DNA of 64,000 nucleotides from CAKZSB01 sp964573105 (GTDB taxonomy: Bacteria; Pseudomonadota; Gammaproteobacteria; Granulosicoccales; Granulosicoccaceae), in assembly GCA_964573105.1 (NCBI GenBank), contig CAZNIS010000002.1, forward strand, positions 62,001-126,000, read 5' to 3'. Within the stretch, counting starts at the first letter, position 1; each line of letters starts with the position of its first letter. The notes beneath the pieces were generated by a model. It was not told the DNA's origin, did no database searches, and saw only the letters and a program-made list of their open reading frames with translations. Of the stretch, positions 1-9,739 are shown piece after piece. The position numbers and the translations under genes are program-made.

Positions 1-2
1 GC

Positions 3-527
3 TGTGCTTTGCTGGTACTGGCTACGGCATTGCCCGTCGCAGGCCTGGCTCAGAAACTCTCTGACCTGCCCGCATCCGAGTCAAAAGACGCACCGGAACC
101 GGTCGTCAAGCAAGTGGGTGACTGGAATCTGATCTGCGAGCCATCCGGATCACCTTGCGCCATGACCCAACTGGGCAAAGACCCGAACGGTTCGCCTGCG
201 ATAGAGGTGGTGGTGCGCAAGGTCGACGATGAAGAGGCCAAGATCAATGGCGTCAAAGTCGAGGCAGTTGCAGATATCATCACACCGCTCGGCGTGTTGC
301 TCGAGTTTGGAGTCCGCTTGAAAATCGATGATCAGGAAGAACGCGCAGCGCCTTTCCGGATTTGTCAGCAGCACGGATGTCTGGTCAGAGAGCCGCTGAG
401 TGATGAAGTGCTGGTGGCGATGAAAAAGGGGAATGCTGCGGTGGTCACGGTCGCCGCTGACGGTGCCGGTCCGGTTGACATCAAGATTTCACTGGCCGGC
501 TTTACCAAAGCATTTAACTCGCTGTAA
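3..527 (+). CDS. IalB-like exported protein, 5' end outside the window
   Basis: The reading frame is open to the left edge, so the true start lies before base 1. The visible part begins inside a hydrophobic signal segment ending in an Ala-Gly-Leu-Ala site, so the mature protein is probably periplasmic and about 155 residues. The motif around VGDWNLICEP, the paired cysteines near residues 43 and 50, and the later pair in the FRICQQHGC segment fit the invasion-associated locus B (IalB) family: small secreted beta-rich proteins with disulfides and no known catalytic activity. The family was first described for Bartonella erythrocyte invasion, but many free-living bacteria carry it, so the name should not be read as virulence. 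It is convergent with glgA, 19 bp away. Confidence 0.75.
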   Translation, partial: CALLVLATALPVAGLAQKLSDLPASESKDAPEPVVKQVGDWNLICEPSGSPCAMTQLGKDPNGSPAIEVVVRKVDDEEAKINGVKVEAVADIITPLGVLLEFGVRLKIDDQEERAAPFRICQQHGCLVREPLSDEVLVAMKKGNAAVVTVAADGAGPVDIKISLAGFTKAFNSL

Positions 528-546
528 CAGCAGACATAGCTGTCAC

Positions 547-2040
547 TCAGGCGCGCACTCGTCGCGCCTCATACTCAAGTGCCGCATCGCCGATTGCCGC
601 CTGATACAACTGGCGGTAGCGGTGTGCGCTTTCATCCCAGCTGTAAGATTCGCGCATGCCGGTCTGCTGCAGTTGACGCCAGACCGGTTTGTTGCTGTAG
701 CGTTCCAGTGCGCGCGCCATGCCGGCAGCCAGTAGTGCTGCGGTGGGCTGTTCGATCAGAAAGCCATTGGCCTTGTCGGTGTGTTCGTCGACATCAAATA
801 CCGTGTCTGCCAGTCCGCCGACGCGGGTCGTCAGCGGCAAGGTGCCATAGCGCAAACTGTATAGTTGATTCAAACCACAGGGCTCGTAGCGGCTGGGCAT
901 CAGAAAGATATCCGAACCCGCTTCGATCAGCCGCGACAGTGCTTCATCGAAACCGATTCGCACCGCTACGCGATCGGGATAGTCGTGTGTCAAACGCATC
1001 AGCTGGTTCTGCAACTCTGTGTCTCCACTGCCCAGCACTGCCAGCTGGTAGTCGAGATGTTCGGTCTGGCGCACCGCATCGACGAGTACGTCGATTCCCT
1101 TTTGCACCGCCAGCCGGCTGATAACACCGAACAGCGGTTTGCCTTGATCTTCAGGCAGACCGAGTTGACGTTGCAGTTCGATCTTGTTGCGCGACTTTAT
1201 GTGAAGCGAATCGGCATCGTAGTTGTGTGGAATATGGCTGTCGATGGCAGGATCCCAGATGCTGTGATCGATGCCATTTAGAATGCCGCTGATACGGTCG
1301 CCGCGGTAGCGCAACATGCCATCCATGCCGCTGCCAAAACGCGGTGTTTTGATCTCCTGCGAATAGGTTGGGCTGACGGTGTTGACGCGATCGGCAAAGG
1401 CAATCCCGCCTTTGATGAAACTCGCCTGTCCCCAGAATTCCAGACCATTTTCATTAAAGAGCTCAACTGGCAGATTCATGTCGGCGTAGAGCTTGTGCAG
1501 AATGTTGCCCTGATAGGCGAGGTTGTGAATCGTAAAAACAGTCGCCGGGCGCTCTGGCTCCATTGACAACAGTGCGGGTACCAGGCCGGTTTGCCAGTCG
1601 TGACAGTGCACCACATCCGGTCGCCAGTTCAATCCGGCGCGGTTTTGACCCACCGCAATAACAGCCTGTGAAAACAGCGCGAATCGCCAGGCATTATCGG
1701 GCCACGCTCGATCGTCGTCCGACATATAGGGATTGCCGTCACGATTGCTGAAAGTGGGGTGGGTGACCAGCAATACTTCCATGCCATAAAGTGTGGCCGA
1801 GCACAGGGCGACCGGGTGCAGCGGCAGGTCGAGCTGGGCAACGAACACCGGTGGCTCGATCTGATCGAGTACACACTTATAGCCGGGCAGTATCAGTCGA
1901 ATGTCGTCGCCGGCGCGTTGCAGTGCTCGCGGCAGACTGCCGCACACATCGGCGAGGCCGCCGGTTTTGACCCAGGGTGTCAGCTCGCTGCAGGCGAACA
2001 GCACGCGGGTTGATTGATTATTATTGTTATCTGCGAGCAT
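547..2040 (-). CDS. glgA: Glycogen synthase (ADP-glucose transglucosylase, GT5)
   Basis: This 497-residue protein transfers glucose from ADP-glucose to the non-reducing end of an alpha-1,4-glucan. The N-terminal GT5 domain begins near residue 12 and carries the KTGGLADVCGSLPRAL segment whose lysine binds ADP-glucose. The C-terminal Rossmann domain has the MPSRYEPCGLNQLYSLRYG motif with the catalytic glutamate and nucleotide-sugar contacts. Length matches bacterial GlgA (about 480-500). It lies 27 bp downstream of glgB on the same strand, so the two are probably co-transcribed. The start is ATG, without a strong Shine-Dalgarno sequence. Confidence 0.95.
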   Translation of the reverse strand: MLADNNNNQSTRVLFACSELTPWVKTGGLADVCGSLPRALQRAGDDIRLILPGYKCVLDQIEPPVFVAQLDLPLHPVALCSATLYGMEVLLVTHPTFSNRDGNPYMSDDDRAWPDNAWRFALFSQAVIAVGQNRAGLNWRPDVVHCHDWQTGLVPALLSMEPERPATVFTIHNLAYQGNILHKLYADMNLPVELFNENGLEFWGQASFIKGGIAFADRVNTVSPTYSQEIKTPRFGSGMDGMLRYRGDRISGILNGIDHSIWDPAIDSHIPHNYDADSLHIKSRNKIELQRQLGLPEDQGKPLFGVISRLAVQKGIDVLVDAVRQTEHLDYQLAVLGSGDTELQNQLMRLTHDYPDRVAVRIGFDEALSRLIEAGSDIFLMPSRYEPCGLNQLYSLRYGTLPLTTRVGGLADTVFDVDEHTDKANGFLIEQPTAALLAAGMARALERYSNKPVWRQLQQTGMRESYSWDESAHRYRQLYQAAIGDAALEYEARRVRA

Positions 2041-2067
2041 AGTTTTTTGTTTTTGTCCGGCCAGGCT

Positions 2068-4284
2068 TCATGCAGACGAACTATCGTGCTGCAGTATGAT
2101 GCCTGCCAGTGGCGGCAAAGATAACGTCAGCGAATAGTCGCGACCCATCCACGGATGATCGCTGGCCACACTGATGCCGTCGTTGCCGACGTTGCTGCCC
2201 CCGTACAGAGCACTATCGGAATTGAACAGCTCGGTGTAGGTTCCCGGGCTGTCAACGCCTATACGATAGTTATCGCGTGGCACTGGTGTAAAGTTTAATA
2301 CCACCAGCACACTACTTGTACTGCTTCTGCGGATATAACTCAATACCGATTGATCGGCATCGTCGCAGCTGATCCACTCGAAGCCTGCGGGATCAAAATC
2401 CAGTTCGTGCAGCGCGCCGGTTTCGCGATAGAGCCGGTTCAGATCGCAAATCATGCTCAGAATGCCGCGGTGGGCGGGTGCATCTGTCAGATGCCAGTCG
2501 AGTGGCTGGCGAAAGTTCCACTCGTTGCGTTGCGCAAATTCACAGCCCTGGAACAGCAGTTTCTTGCCCGGATAGGTGAACTGGTAGCAAAAAAGCAGTC
2601 GCAGATTGGCGAACTGTTGCCAGTCGTCACCAGGCATTCGAGACAACAGTGAGCCCTTGCCGTGAACGACTTCATCGTGCGAGAACGGCAGCACGAAATT
2701 CTCGGTGAACACATACAGGATGCCGAATGTGAGCTGATTGTGATGATGTTTGCGGTGTACCGGCTCCTTGCCCATGTAGGTTAGGGTGTCGTGCATCCAG
2801 CCCATGTTCCATTTCATACTGAAGCCCAGGCCGCCACTGTCGGCAGGGCGAGTAACCTGCGGCCATGACGTGCTTTCTTCGGCGATGATCACTGCACCCG
2901 GCAGCTCGGTTTGAGTGACCTGATTGAGTTCGCGTATGAAGTCGATCGCCTCCAGATTTTCTCGTCCGCCGTAGCGGTTGGGCAGCCAGTCGCCTGCGTC
3001 GCGGGAGTAATCGAGAAAAAGCATCGAGGCCACCGCATCGACGCGCAATCCGTCGAGATGAAATTCGCGTAACCAGTAGAGCGCGGAGGCGATTAAAAAA
3101 TTGCTGACTTCACGCCTGCCATAATTAAAGATCAGCGTGCCCCAGTCTCGATGTTCGCCCTGGCGTGGATCCTCGTGTTCAAACAGGCAACTACCGTCGA
3201 ATCGGGCCAGGCTCCAGACATCGCGCGGGAAGTGAGCTGGAACCCAGTCGAGAATGACGCCGATGTCGTTCTGGTGGCATTGATCGATCAGATAGCGCAG
3301 ATCATCAGGGGCACCAAAGCGACTGCTGGGTGCAAAGTAGCCGGTGACCTGATAGCCCCAGGAATCGTCGAGTGGATGTTCGGTGATCGGCAATAGCTCG
3401 ACGTGGGTAAACCCGCAAAATTGCACATATTCAACCAGCTTGTCCGCAAGTTCGCGATAGTTGAGAAACTGACCGTCATCTTGTTGCTGCCAGGAACCCG
3501 GGTGCACCTCGTAAATTGACATCGGTGCGTTTTGCCAGCGATTCTCAGCTCGTTGACCAATCCAGACTTCATCGTTCCAGTGATAGGTGCTGGCGGGCGC
3601 AATTTTGCAGCCGGTGGCGGGTCGCAGTTCGAACTGATTGGCGAACGGATCCTGTTTGACGTGCAGGCTGTTGTCAGCGGCGCGCAGGATTTCATACTTA
3701 TAAAGGTCACCTGACTGGCGTTCAGGCAGGAACAATTCCCACACGCCGCTCTGGCCGCGGCTGCGCATCGGATGCACGCGGCCGTCCCATTGGTTGAAAT
3801 CGCCGACGACGCTGACTCGCGCAGCACCTGGTGCCCAAACCGCGAACATCGTGCCCGCCACTCCCTCGACGGTTACTTCGTGTGCGCCAAGTAAATCGTA
3901 GAGATTGCGATGACTGCCTTCGTTAAACAGGTAGAGATCGGTGTCGCCGAGTTGCGGGCCAAAGCGATAGGGGTCCTCCATAATGTGTTGTTCGCCATGG
4001 CGATCGGTCCAGCGCAGGCGATAGGACGACGGCAGGGTTGCATTGGTGCCGGTCAGCACGAATATATCGGTACCTTCGATGCGGGTGAAACTTTGCGACT
4101 GGTCTGCCAGTTGCAATGCCTCGGCCTCGGGGTGGAAGACGCGAATAACTTGATGGTCGCCGATCTGGTGGTAGCCCAATTCGGCAAACGGATCATGGTG
4201 ACGCGCTTCAATGATACGCCGCAGCCCGTCGGTTAATTCCAGGAAATTGTGCGGCACAACGTTAGGCATTGAATTATCTTGCAT
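2068..4284 (-). CDS. glgB: 1,4-alpha-glucan branching enzyme (GH13)
   Basis: The 738-residue enzyme cuts alpha-1,4 chains and rejoins them as alpha-1,6 branches. An N-terminal carbohydrate-binding module is followed by a CBM48-like region (FAVWAPGAARVSVVGDFN, about residue 145) and the GH13 barrel. The four GH13 regions are visible: the DGLRVDAVAS segment with the nucleophile aspartate, IAEEST with the acid/base glutamate, and SHDEVVHGKGSL with the transition-state aspartate. Length is close to the E. coli enzyme (728). The start at 4284 has a weak ribosome site; an in-frame ATG at 4269 is an alternative. It is divergent from glgC across a 219-bp control region. Confidence 0.96.
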   Translation of the reverse strand: MQDNSMPNVVPHNFLELTDGLRRIIEARHHDPFAELGYHQIGDHQVIRVFHPEAEALQLADQSQSFTRIEGTDIFVLTGTNATLPSSYRLRWTDRHGEQHIMEDPYRFGPQLGDTDLYLFNEGSHRNLYDLLGAHEVTVEGVAGTMFAVWAPGAARVSVVGDFNQWDGRVHPMRSRGQSGVWELFLPERQSGDLYKYEILRAADNSLHVKQDPFANQFELRPATGCKIAPASTYHWNDEVWIGQRAENRWQNAPMSIYEVHPGSWQQQDDGQFLNYRELADKLVEYVQFCGFTHVELLPITEHPLDDSWGYQVTGYFAPSSRFGAPDDLRYLIDQCHQNDIGVILDWVPAHFPRDVWSLARFDGSCLFEHEDPRQGEHRDWGTLIFNYGRREVSNFLIASALYWLREFHLDGLRVDAVASMLFLDYSRDAGDWLPNRYGGRENLEAIDFIRELNQVTQTELPGAVIIAEESTSWPQVTRPADSGGLGFSMKWNMGWMHDTLTYMGKEPVHRKHHHNQLTFGILYVFTENFVLPFSHDEVVHGKGSLLSRMPGDDWQQFANLRLLFCYQFTYPGKKLLFQGCEFAQRNEWNFRQPLDWHLTDAPAHRGILSMICDLNRLYRETGALHELDFDPAGFEWISCDDADQSVLSYIRRSSTSSVLVVLNFTPVPRDNYRIGVDSPGTYTELFNSDSALYGGSNVGNDGISVASDHPWMGRDYSLTLSLPPLAGIILQHDSSSA

Positions 4285-4503
4285 TTTTATTTCGGAAATC
4301 GTTTCATTGTGCCAGTTTTCACTACCTTAATTGGAATCTTTATTGCGGTGACGCAGTGAGAGACAATGGTGGTTGAACAGGGAATTGTGAGGCGTTTGGC
4401 ATGTGCTTGTTTCAGCTTGGCTTCATAGCTGATTTTTAGAGGTATCGGTCGGCGGTGATCAACGGCAGGGTTGATGCCAACGACCGTCAGGTGAGAATAA
4501 ACA
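4285..4503. promoter_or_regulatory. Divergent glgB/glgC intergenic region
   Basis: This 219-bp gap separates the starts of the leftward glgBA and rightward glgC-malQ units and must hold both promoters. A clear ribosome site (GGTGAG) sits just before the glgC ATG at 4504. I could not pick out a convincing paired -35/-10 box on either strand. Confidence 0.5.
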
Positions 4504-5796
4504 ATGACGTTAAATGTCTACAATCAGAATCCTACCCCGGCCGGGCGCTTTGTCAGCCGCCTGACTCGCGATGCGATGGCGCTGGTGCTGGCCGGAGGCA
4601 GAGGGTCACGGCTTGAGAATCTGACCGACTGGCGCGCCAAGCCGGCGGTACCTTTTGGTGGAAAATTCCGCATTATTGATTTCCCGTTGTCGAATTGCCT
4701 GAATTCCGGCATTCGGCGCGTCGGTGTTTTGACGCAATATAAAGCTCATTCACTCATTCGCCATATACAACGCGGATGGGGAATGATTGGCGGTGACTTT
4801 GGCCCGTTTGTCGAACTGTTGCCAGCTCAGCAGCGCATCGACGAAACGTCCTGGTACAAAGGTACCGCGGATGCGGTGTATCAGAATATCGATATCATCC
4901 GCAGCTTCAATCCCAAGTACGTGATTATCCTGGCGGGTGATCACGTTTATAAAATGGACTACGGCCCGATGCTCGCCTACCACGTTGCGCAGCAGGCTGA
5001 CCTCACGATCGGCTGTATCGAGGTGCCGGTCAAGGATGCGACGGCGTTCGGCGTGCTCGATATGGCGCAGGACGGACGCGTGCAGGCGTTCGAGGAAAAG
5101 CCCGCCAATCCGCCGGAACTGGCGGACAAACCCGGTGTATCGCTGGCATCGATGGGTATCTATGTATTTGACGTGGAATTCCTGTGTGAGCAACTGATTG
5201 CCGATCGCGACCTTGAAAGCTCCAGTCATGATTTCGGCAAAGACATCATTCCCAAAGTCATCGGTGATCGCCATGTGTATGGCTATTCGTTTCTGGATCT
5301 GCAAAGTGGCGGGCAAAGCTACTGGCGCGATGTCGGCACGCTGGACTCGTTCTGGCAGGCCAACCTCGAACTGATCGGAGTGTTGCCGGAGCTGAACCTT
5401 TACGATAAAGACTGGCCGATCTGGACGCACCAGGAACAACTGCCGCCGGCCAAGTTTGTTTTTGACGATGAATCGCTGCGCGGTATGGCGGTCGATTCGA
5501 TGGTGTCGGGTGGCTGTATTATCTCGGGTGCTACGGTGCGCCGTTCGCTGTTGTTTTCAAATGTGTCCGTGGACGCCAACACCGTGGTCGAGGAATCAGT
5601 GGTGATGCCGGATGTCAGGATCGGCAAGAACTGCACGATCCGCAAAGCGGTGCTGGACAAAGGCTGTGTGATCCCCGACGGCACCCAGATTGGCGTCGAT
5701 CACGCATCTGACAGAGATCTCTATTACGTGAGCCCGAATGAAGTGGCACTGGTGACGGCCGATATGTTGGGACAAACCCTGCACAGTATCAAGTAA
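4504..5796 (+). CDS. glgC: Glucose-1-phosphate adenylyltransferase
   Basis: This enzyme makes ADP-glucose from ATP and glucose-1-phosphate, the committed step of glycogen synthesis. The 430-residue protein has the nucleotidyltransferase signature ALVLAGGRGSRL near residue 27, followed by KPAVPFGGKFRIIDF, and the GDHVYKMDY metal-binding segment near residue 140. A left-handed beta-helix C-terminus (about 300-430, with hexapeptide-like VRIGKNCTIRKAVLDKGCVI) completes the family architecture. Length equals the E. coli enzyme (431). ATG with a GGTGAG ribosome site 8 bases upstream. malQ follows 16 bp downstream, likely in the same transcript. Confidence 0.96.
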   Translation: MTLNVYNQNPTPAGRFVSRLTRDAMALVLAGGRGSRLENLTDWRAKPAVPFGGKFRIIDFPLSNCLNSGIRRVGVLTQYKAHSLIRHIQRGWGMIGGDFGPFVELLPAQQRIDETSWYKGTADAVYQNIDIIRSFNPKYVIILAGDHVYKMDYGPMLAYHVAQQADLTIGCIEVPVKDATAFGVLDMAQDGRVQAFEEKPANPPELADKPGVSLASMGIYVFDVEFLCEQLIADRDLESSSHDFGKDIIPKVIGDRHVYGYSFLDLQSGGQSYWRDVGTLDSFWQANLELIGVLPELNLYDKDWPIWTHQEQLPPAKFVFDDESLRGMAVDSMVSGGCIISGATVRRSLLFSNVSVDANTVVEESVVMPDVRIGKNCTIRKAVLDKGCVIPDGTQIGVDHASDRDLYYVSPNEVALVTADMLGQTLHSIK

Positions 5797-5812
5797 TCCG
5801 TTTCCACAGCAT

Positions 5813-7411
5813 GTGGCTCGATCGAGCCGCGAACCGGCGGCCTGCGACAAATTGCCACACTCTAATAAGAACAATCCCCTTGGCGTCAGACGGTCTGGCG
5901 TTCTGCTGCACCCAACCTCATTGCCCGGCCCGTGGAGCATGGGTGATCTGTCGCACAACGCTTATCGATTCGTTGAGTTTCTTGCTGCTGCTGGACAGAG
6001 CATCTGGCAGGTGTTGCCGCTTGGGCCCACCCACGTCGACGGTTGCCCCTATCAATGTTTGTCCACCCATGCGGGCAGCAACCTGCTGATCAGCCTGGAC
6101 TGGATGGCCGACCGTGGATGGCTGCCTGCCGACATCATGGATCACTGTCAGCCGGATCGACAGTGGCGACTGGATGTGCTCGAGACGGCCTGCAAAAAAG
6201 CGCTGTCGCAAATGGACGACGAGATGCGATCCGATTTTGATCGCTTCTGTCGGCAACAGTCTTACTGGCTCGATGACTATGCCCGGTTCATTGTGCTGAA
6301 GGAGCTGCACGACAATAAGCCCTGGACTGAGTGGCCTGCGGCATTGCGCCGTTGCGATCGTGAAGCGGTCGCGCGCAGCTTGAGCGATCACGCCGGCACA
6401 CTGCTGATCCGCAAGTTCGAACAATACGTATTCTTTCAGCAATGGCAGGAGCTGCGCCACTATGCGCATCAACATGGCGTCTATCTGTTTGGCGATCTGC
6501 CGATATTCGTCTCCGGCGACAGCGCTGATGTGTGGGCCAATCGCGAATGCTTTAGCGTAGACGAAGACGGTGTGGCGTCAGTGGTTGCCGGCGTGCCACC
6601 CGATGCCTTCACTGCAGAGGGGCAGCGATGGGGCAACCCGTTGTATGACTGGAAACAGCTCAAGCGCGATGGCTTTGCCTGGTGGCTCGATCGACTGCGG
6701 ACCCATTTTGGTCTGTTTGACATCGTTCGCATCGATCATTTTCGCGGTCTTGAATCCTATTGGGAAATCCCTGAGTCCTCGCCGACCGCGATGGATGGCT
6801 GCTGGCGCAAGGCGCCCGGGGCAGAGCTGCTGACGGCGATTCAGCGCGAGTTTAATGATCTGCCACTGGTGGCTGAAGATCTGGGTATCATCACCAATGC
6901 AGTCAACGAGTTGCGGCGTGAGTTCTCGCTGCCGGGCATGAAAGTGCTGCAATTTGCCTTTGATGGCGATAGCAACAATGCGCATCTGCCGCACAATCAC
7001 ACGGTCGATATGGTGGCGTATACCGGCACCCACGACAACGACACAACGCTGTCCTGGTTTCAGTCGGCTGACCCGACAGAACAGCACAGGGTGCGCAGCT
7101 ATCTGCAGTGCGGTGATGACGACGATCTGCCGTGGCCGATGATCCGCAGCGCAATGATGTCAGTCGCCAACACCAGTATTCTGCCTATGCAGGATATCCT
7201 GGGCCTGGGTACCGGACATCGAATGAACCTGCCAGGCACCACCACCGGCAACTGGCAGTGGCGTTTCGATTGGGCGCAACTGGATGAACACCGCACCCAT
7301 CAATTGCGACAGATGACCGAGACATACAGTCGGCTGTGCAGCGGACCGGTACCCTGTGAAAGCAGTGGCAGCGAAGCCTGCAATCTGTCGCTGGTCAGTA
7401 ACGGCCGCTAG
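5813..7411 (+). CDS. malQ: 4-alpha-glucanotransferase (amylomaltase, GH77)
   Basis: It disproportionates alpha-1,4-glucans by moving maltosyl and longer units between chains, linking glycogen breakdown products to glucose. The 532-residue protein shows GH77 hallmarks: GVLLHPTSLPGPWSMGDL near residue 29, WQVLPLGPT, FDIVRIDHFRGL with the nucleophile aspartate (about residue 305), LVAEDLG with the acid/base glutamate (about 350) and TGTHDNDTT with the third carboxylate. The start is GTG at 5813; the first 25 residues are not family-like, so translation could begin slightly later. It sits behind glgC. No glycogen phosphorylase or debranching enzyme is in the window. Confidence 0.93.
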   Translation: MARSSREPAACDKLPHSNKNNPLGVRRSGVLLHPTSLPGPWSMGDLSHNAYRFVEFLAAAGQSIWQVLPLGPTHVDGCPYQCLSTHAGSNLLISLDWMADRGWLPADIMDHCQPDRQWRLDVLETACKKALSQMDDEMRSDFDRFCRQQSYWLDDYARFIVLKELHDNKPWTEWPAALRRCDREAVARSLSDHAGTLLIRKFEQYVFFQQWQELRHYAHQHGVYLFGDLPIFVSGDSADVWANRECFSVDEDGVASVVAGVPPDAFTAEGQRWGNPLYDWKQLKRDGFAWWLDRLRTHFGLFDIVRIDHFRGLESYWEIPESSPTAMDGCWRKAPGAELLTAIQREFNDLPLVAEDLGIITNAVNELRREFSLPGMKVLQFAFDGDSNNAHLPHNHTVDMVAYTGTHDNDTTLSWFQSADPTEQHRVRSYLQCGDDDDLPWPMIRSAMMSVANTSILPMQDILGLGTGHRMNLPGTTTGNWQWRFDWAQLDEHRTHQLRQMTETYSRLCSGPVPCESSGSEACNLSLVSNGR

Positions 7412-7557
7412 CGCCGAGCTATCGTCGTCCGGCGTTGTCACTGCCGGAGAACCTCAAAGCGCAGGCGAACGCTAAAACCCCTGCCATGTATACAGATTGG
7501 GCTTTACCTGATCTGGTGTGCAGGGTAGGCTGGTGAGCCCTCGTCTACCCGCTTTTC

Positions 7558-9726
7558 ATGTCGAAAGTCTGCTTTGTCACCTGCCCGGCCGGGCTTGAGA
7601 AACTATTGCAAACCGAGCTCGACGGGCTCGGCTGTACGCATACCCGTGCGCGTGCCTCCGGCGTCGAGTGCGCCGCCGACCTGCAATCGCTGTATCGCAT
7701 ATGCCTGTGGTCGCGCATCGCCAACCGCGTGCTCTATCCGTTGATGGCAGCGCGGGTGGGGGATGAAAAACAGTACTACCAGGCACTGTTCGAGTTCGAC
7801 TGGGAAAATCATATCGGTGCTAACGCAACAATCGCGGTGGATTTTTTCTCGGCGCGATCCTGCATCACCCACAGTCGTTACGGCGCCCAGCTTACCAAAG
7901 ATGCAATCGTCGACCGTCTACGGGAAAAAACCGGAGCGCGGCCTTCGGTCGATCGCGAGCGACCCGACCTGCGCATCAATGTGTATCTCTTTAAAAACCG
8001 GGCCAGAGTCAGCATAGATCTGGCAGGTCACAGCTTGCATCAGCGGGGTTATCGCACGCAGGGGGTAACTGCACCGCTGCGCGAGAATCTGGCGGCGGCA
8101 ATTTTGATCTCAGCAGGGTGGGAAAAAATGGCGGCGCGCGGTCAACCGCTGTGCGACCCCATGTGTGGATCTGGCACGTTTTTGATAGAGGCTGCGATGA
8201 TTGCCGGTGACAGCGCGCCGGGCTTGCTGACCGAGCACTTTGGATTTCTGGGCTGGACTCTCCACGATAAGACGCTCTGGAGCGACGTCCATCAGGACGC
8301 ACTGCGTCGCCGCGAGGACGGGTGTGCCCGCATCCCTGCTATCACAGGCTTAGACGCTGATACCCGCGCCTGCGAGTCTGCTCGGCAGAATGTCAATGCC
8401 GCGGGGTTAGACGAAGTGATTGATGTAAAACAGGCAGACTTTTTCGCCGGCCGTGATCCACTGCTGGAGACGCCGGGCTTGATTGTCATCAATCCACCCT
8501 ACGGCGAGCGGCTGGACATCGCTGATGGTGAAGCGCAGTTCTACACCCGCTTCGGCAAGGCGCTAAAACGTCGCGCAGCCGGCAGTGTGATCGCGTTGTT
8601 TACCGCCACTGACCGAGCCGTTCATCGCGCCGGGCTTGCCCGAAAGAAAGTCCTGCGCTGCAGCAACGGCGGGATTGATTGCGAATTGAGTCTGGCCGAC
8701 ATCCCCACGTTATCTATCGCGCCCACTGCCGCGCCACCGGCTGCGGTGCCAGGTGTCGAGCAGTTTGCCAATCGGTTGCGCAAAAACTTGCGCCAGCTGA
8801 AAGGCTGGGCTAAGTCGGCTGGCGTGAGCAACTATCGAGTCTACGATGCTGACTTGCCTGATTTCTCCTTTGCAGTCGATCTGTATCAGTCCGATCGGCT
8901 CTTGATCAGTATGCAGGAATACAAGGCACCCGCGCATATCGATCCGACCGTGGCACACCAGCGGTTACAGGCCGCCGCGCTGGCAGTGGTGGAGGTGACC
9001 GGTTGCGCCACCGACGATCTGGCGGTCAAGCATCGGACGCAACAGCGATCGGGCGAGCAATACCAGCGTCTGCAAAAGCGCGATCAGTTTCATCCGGTTG
9101 AAGAGTCGGGTTGTCGACTATTGATCAATATCCACGATTACCTCGATACAGGCCTTTTCATCGATCATCGGAAAATCAGAACCTGGTTTGGCAAACACGC
9201 GACCGGCAAACGTTTTCTCAACTTGTATTGCTACACGGCAACGGCATCGGTACACGCGATTGTGGGAGGGGCTGCCAGCAGCGTCAGTGTCGATCTGTCC
9301 AGGCGCTATCTGGAGTGGGCGCGACGCAACTTCGATCTCAATGGCATCGACGATGCGCGACACCAATTGGTGGCAGGCGACGGTCAGGACTGGGTGCGCG
9401 ATTACCGCAAGGCTGGTGAATCGCCGTTTGACATCATCTTTCTCGACCCGCCAACTTTTTCTAACTCGGCACGCATGGAAGGCGACTGGGATGTGCAGCG
9501 CGACCACGAGTCGATGATCGACGATTGTATGGCTATACTTGGCAAAGACGGTGTGCTGGTGTTTTCAACCAATTTCCGCCGTTTTCGGCTGGCGGCGACC
9601 CTGGCCGAAAGATATCGTGTACAGGATCGCAGTCAATGGAGTCTGCAGCGCGACTTTTCCCGCAATCGCAGAATCCACCAGTGCTGGTTCCTGTCACATC
9701 CGTCTTCCAGTTCCCCAAAAACTTAA
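7558..9726 (+). CDS. rlmKL: Bifunctional 23S rRNA (m2G2445/m7G2069) methyltransferase
   Basis: The 722-residue protein fuses two Rossmann methyltransferases. The N-terminal half has a THUMP domain (about 50-155) and an N2-guanine methyltransferase with the CDPMCGSGTFLIEA SAM loop near 200 and the catalytic NPPYGERL motif near 310 (RlmL activity, m2G2445). The C-terminal half has a second SAM domain with LNLYCYTATASVHA near 555 and FLDPPTFSNS near 630 (RlmK activity, m7G2069). Length fits the E. coli fusion (702). ATG start with a weak ribosome site. It overlaps nothing once sohB is started at 9740. Confidence 0.94.
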   Translation: MSKVCFVTCPAGLEKLLQTELDGLGCTHTRARASGVECAADLQSLYRICLWSRIANRVLYPLMAARVGDEKQYYQALFEFDWENHIGANATIAVDFFSARSCITHSRYGAQLTKDAIVDRLREKTGARPSVDRERPDLRINVYLFKNRARVSIDLAGHSLHQRGYRTQGVTAPLRENLAAAILISAGWEKMAARGQPLCDPMCGSGTFLIEAAMIAGDSAPGLLTEHFGFLGWTLHDKTLWSDVHQDALRRREDGCARIPAITGLDADTRACESARQNVNAAGLDEVIDVKQADFFAGRDPLLETPGLIVINPPYGERLDIADGEAQFYTRFGKALKRRAAGSVIALFTATDRAVHRAGLARKKVLRCSNGGIDCELSLADIPTLSIAPTAAPPAAVPGVEQFANRLRKNLRQLKGWAKSAGVSNYRVYDADLPDFSFAVDLYQSDRLLISMQEYKAPAHIDPTVAHQRLQAAALAVVEVTGCATDDLAVKHRTQQRSGEQYQRLQKRDQFHPVEESGCRLLINIHDYLDTGLFIDHRKIRTWFGKHATGKRFLNLYCYTATASVHAIVGGAASSVSVDLSRRYLEWARRNFDLNGIDDARHQLVAGDGQDWVRDYRKAGESPFDIIFLDPPTFSNSARMEGDWDVQRDHESMIDDCMAILGKDGVLVFSTNFRRFRLAATLAERYRVQDRSQWSLQRDFSRNRRIHQCWFLSHPSSSSPKT

Positions 9727-9739
9727 ACGAGGCATCACA

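Noticed and set aside
4750..5439. A 229-codon minus-strand frame opposite glgC
   Set aside because: It lies wholly inside a strongly supported gene; long antisense frames are common at this base composition.
9539..9739. Upstream extension of sohB
   Set aside because: It overlaps the end of rlmKL, whose reading frame is better supported, and GTG 9740 has a good ribosome site.
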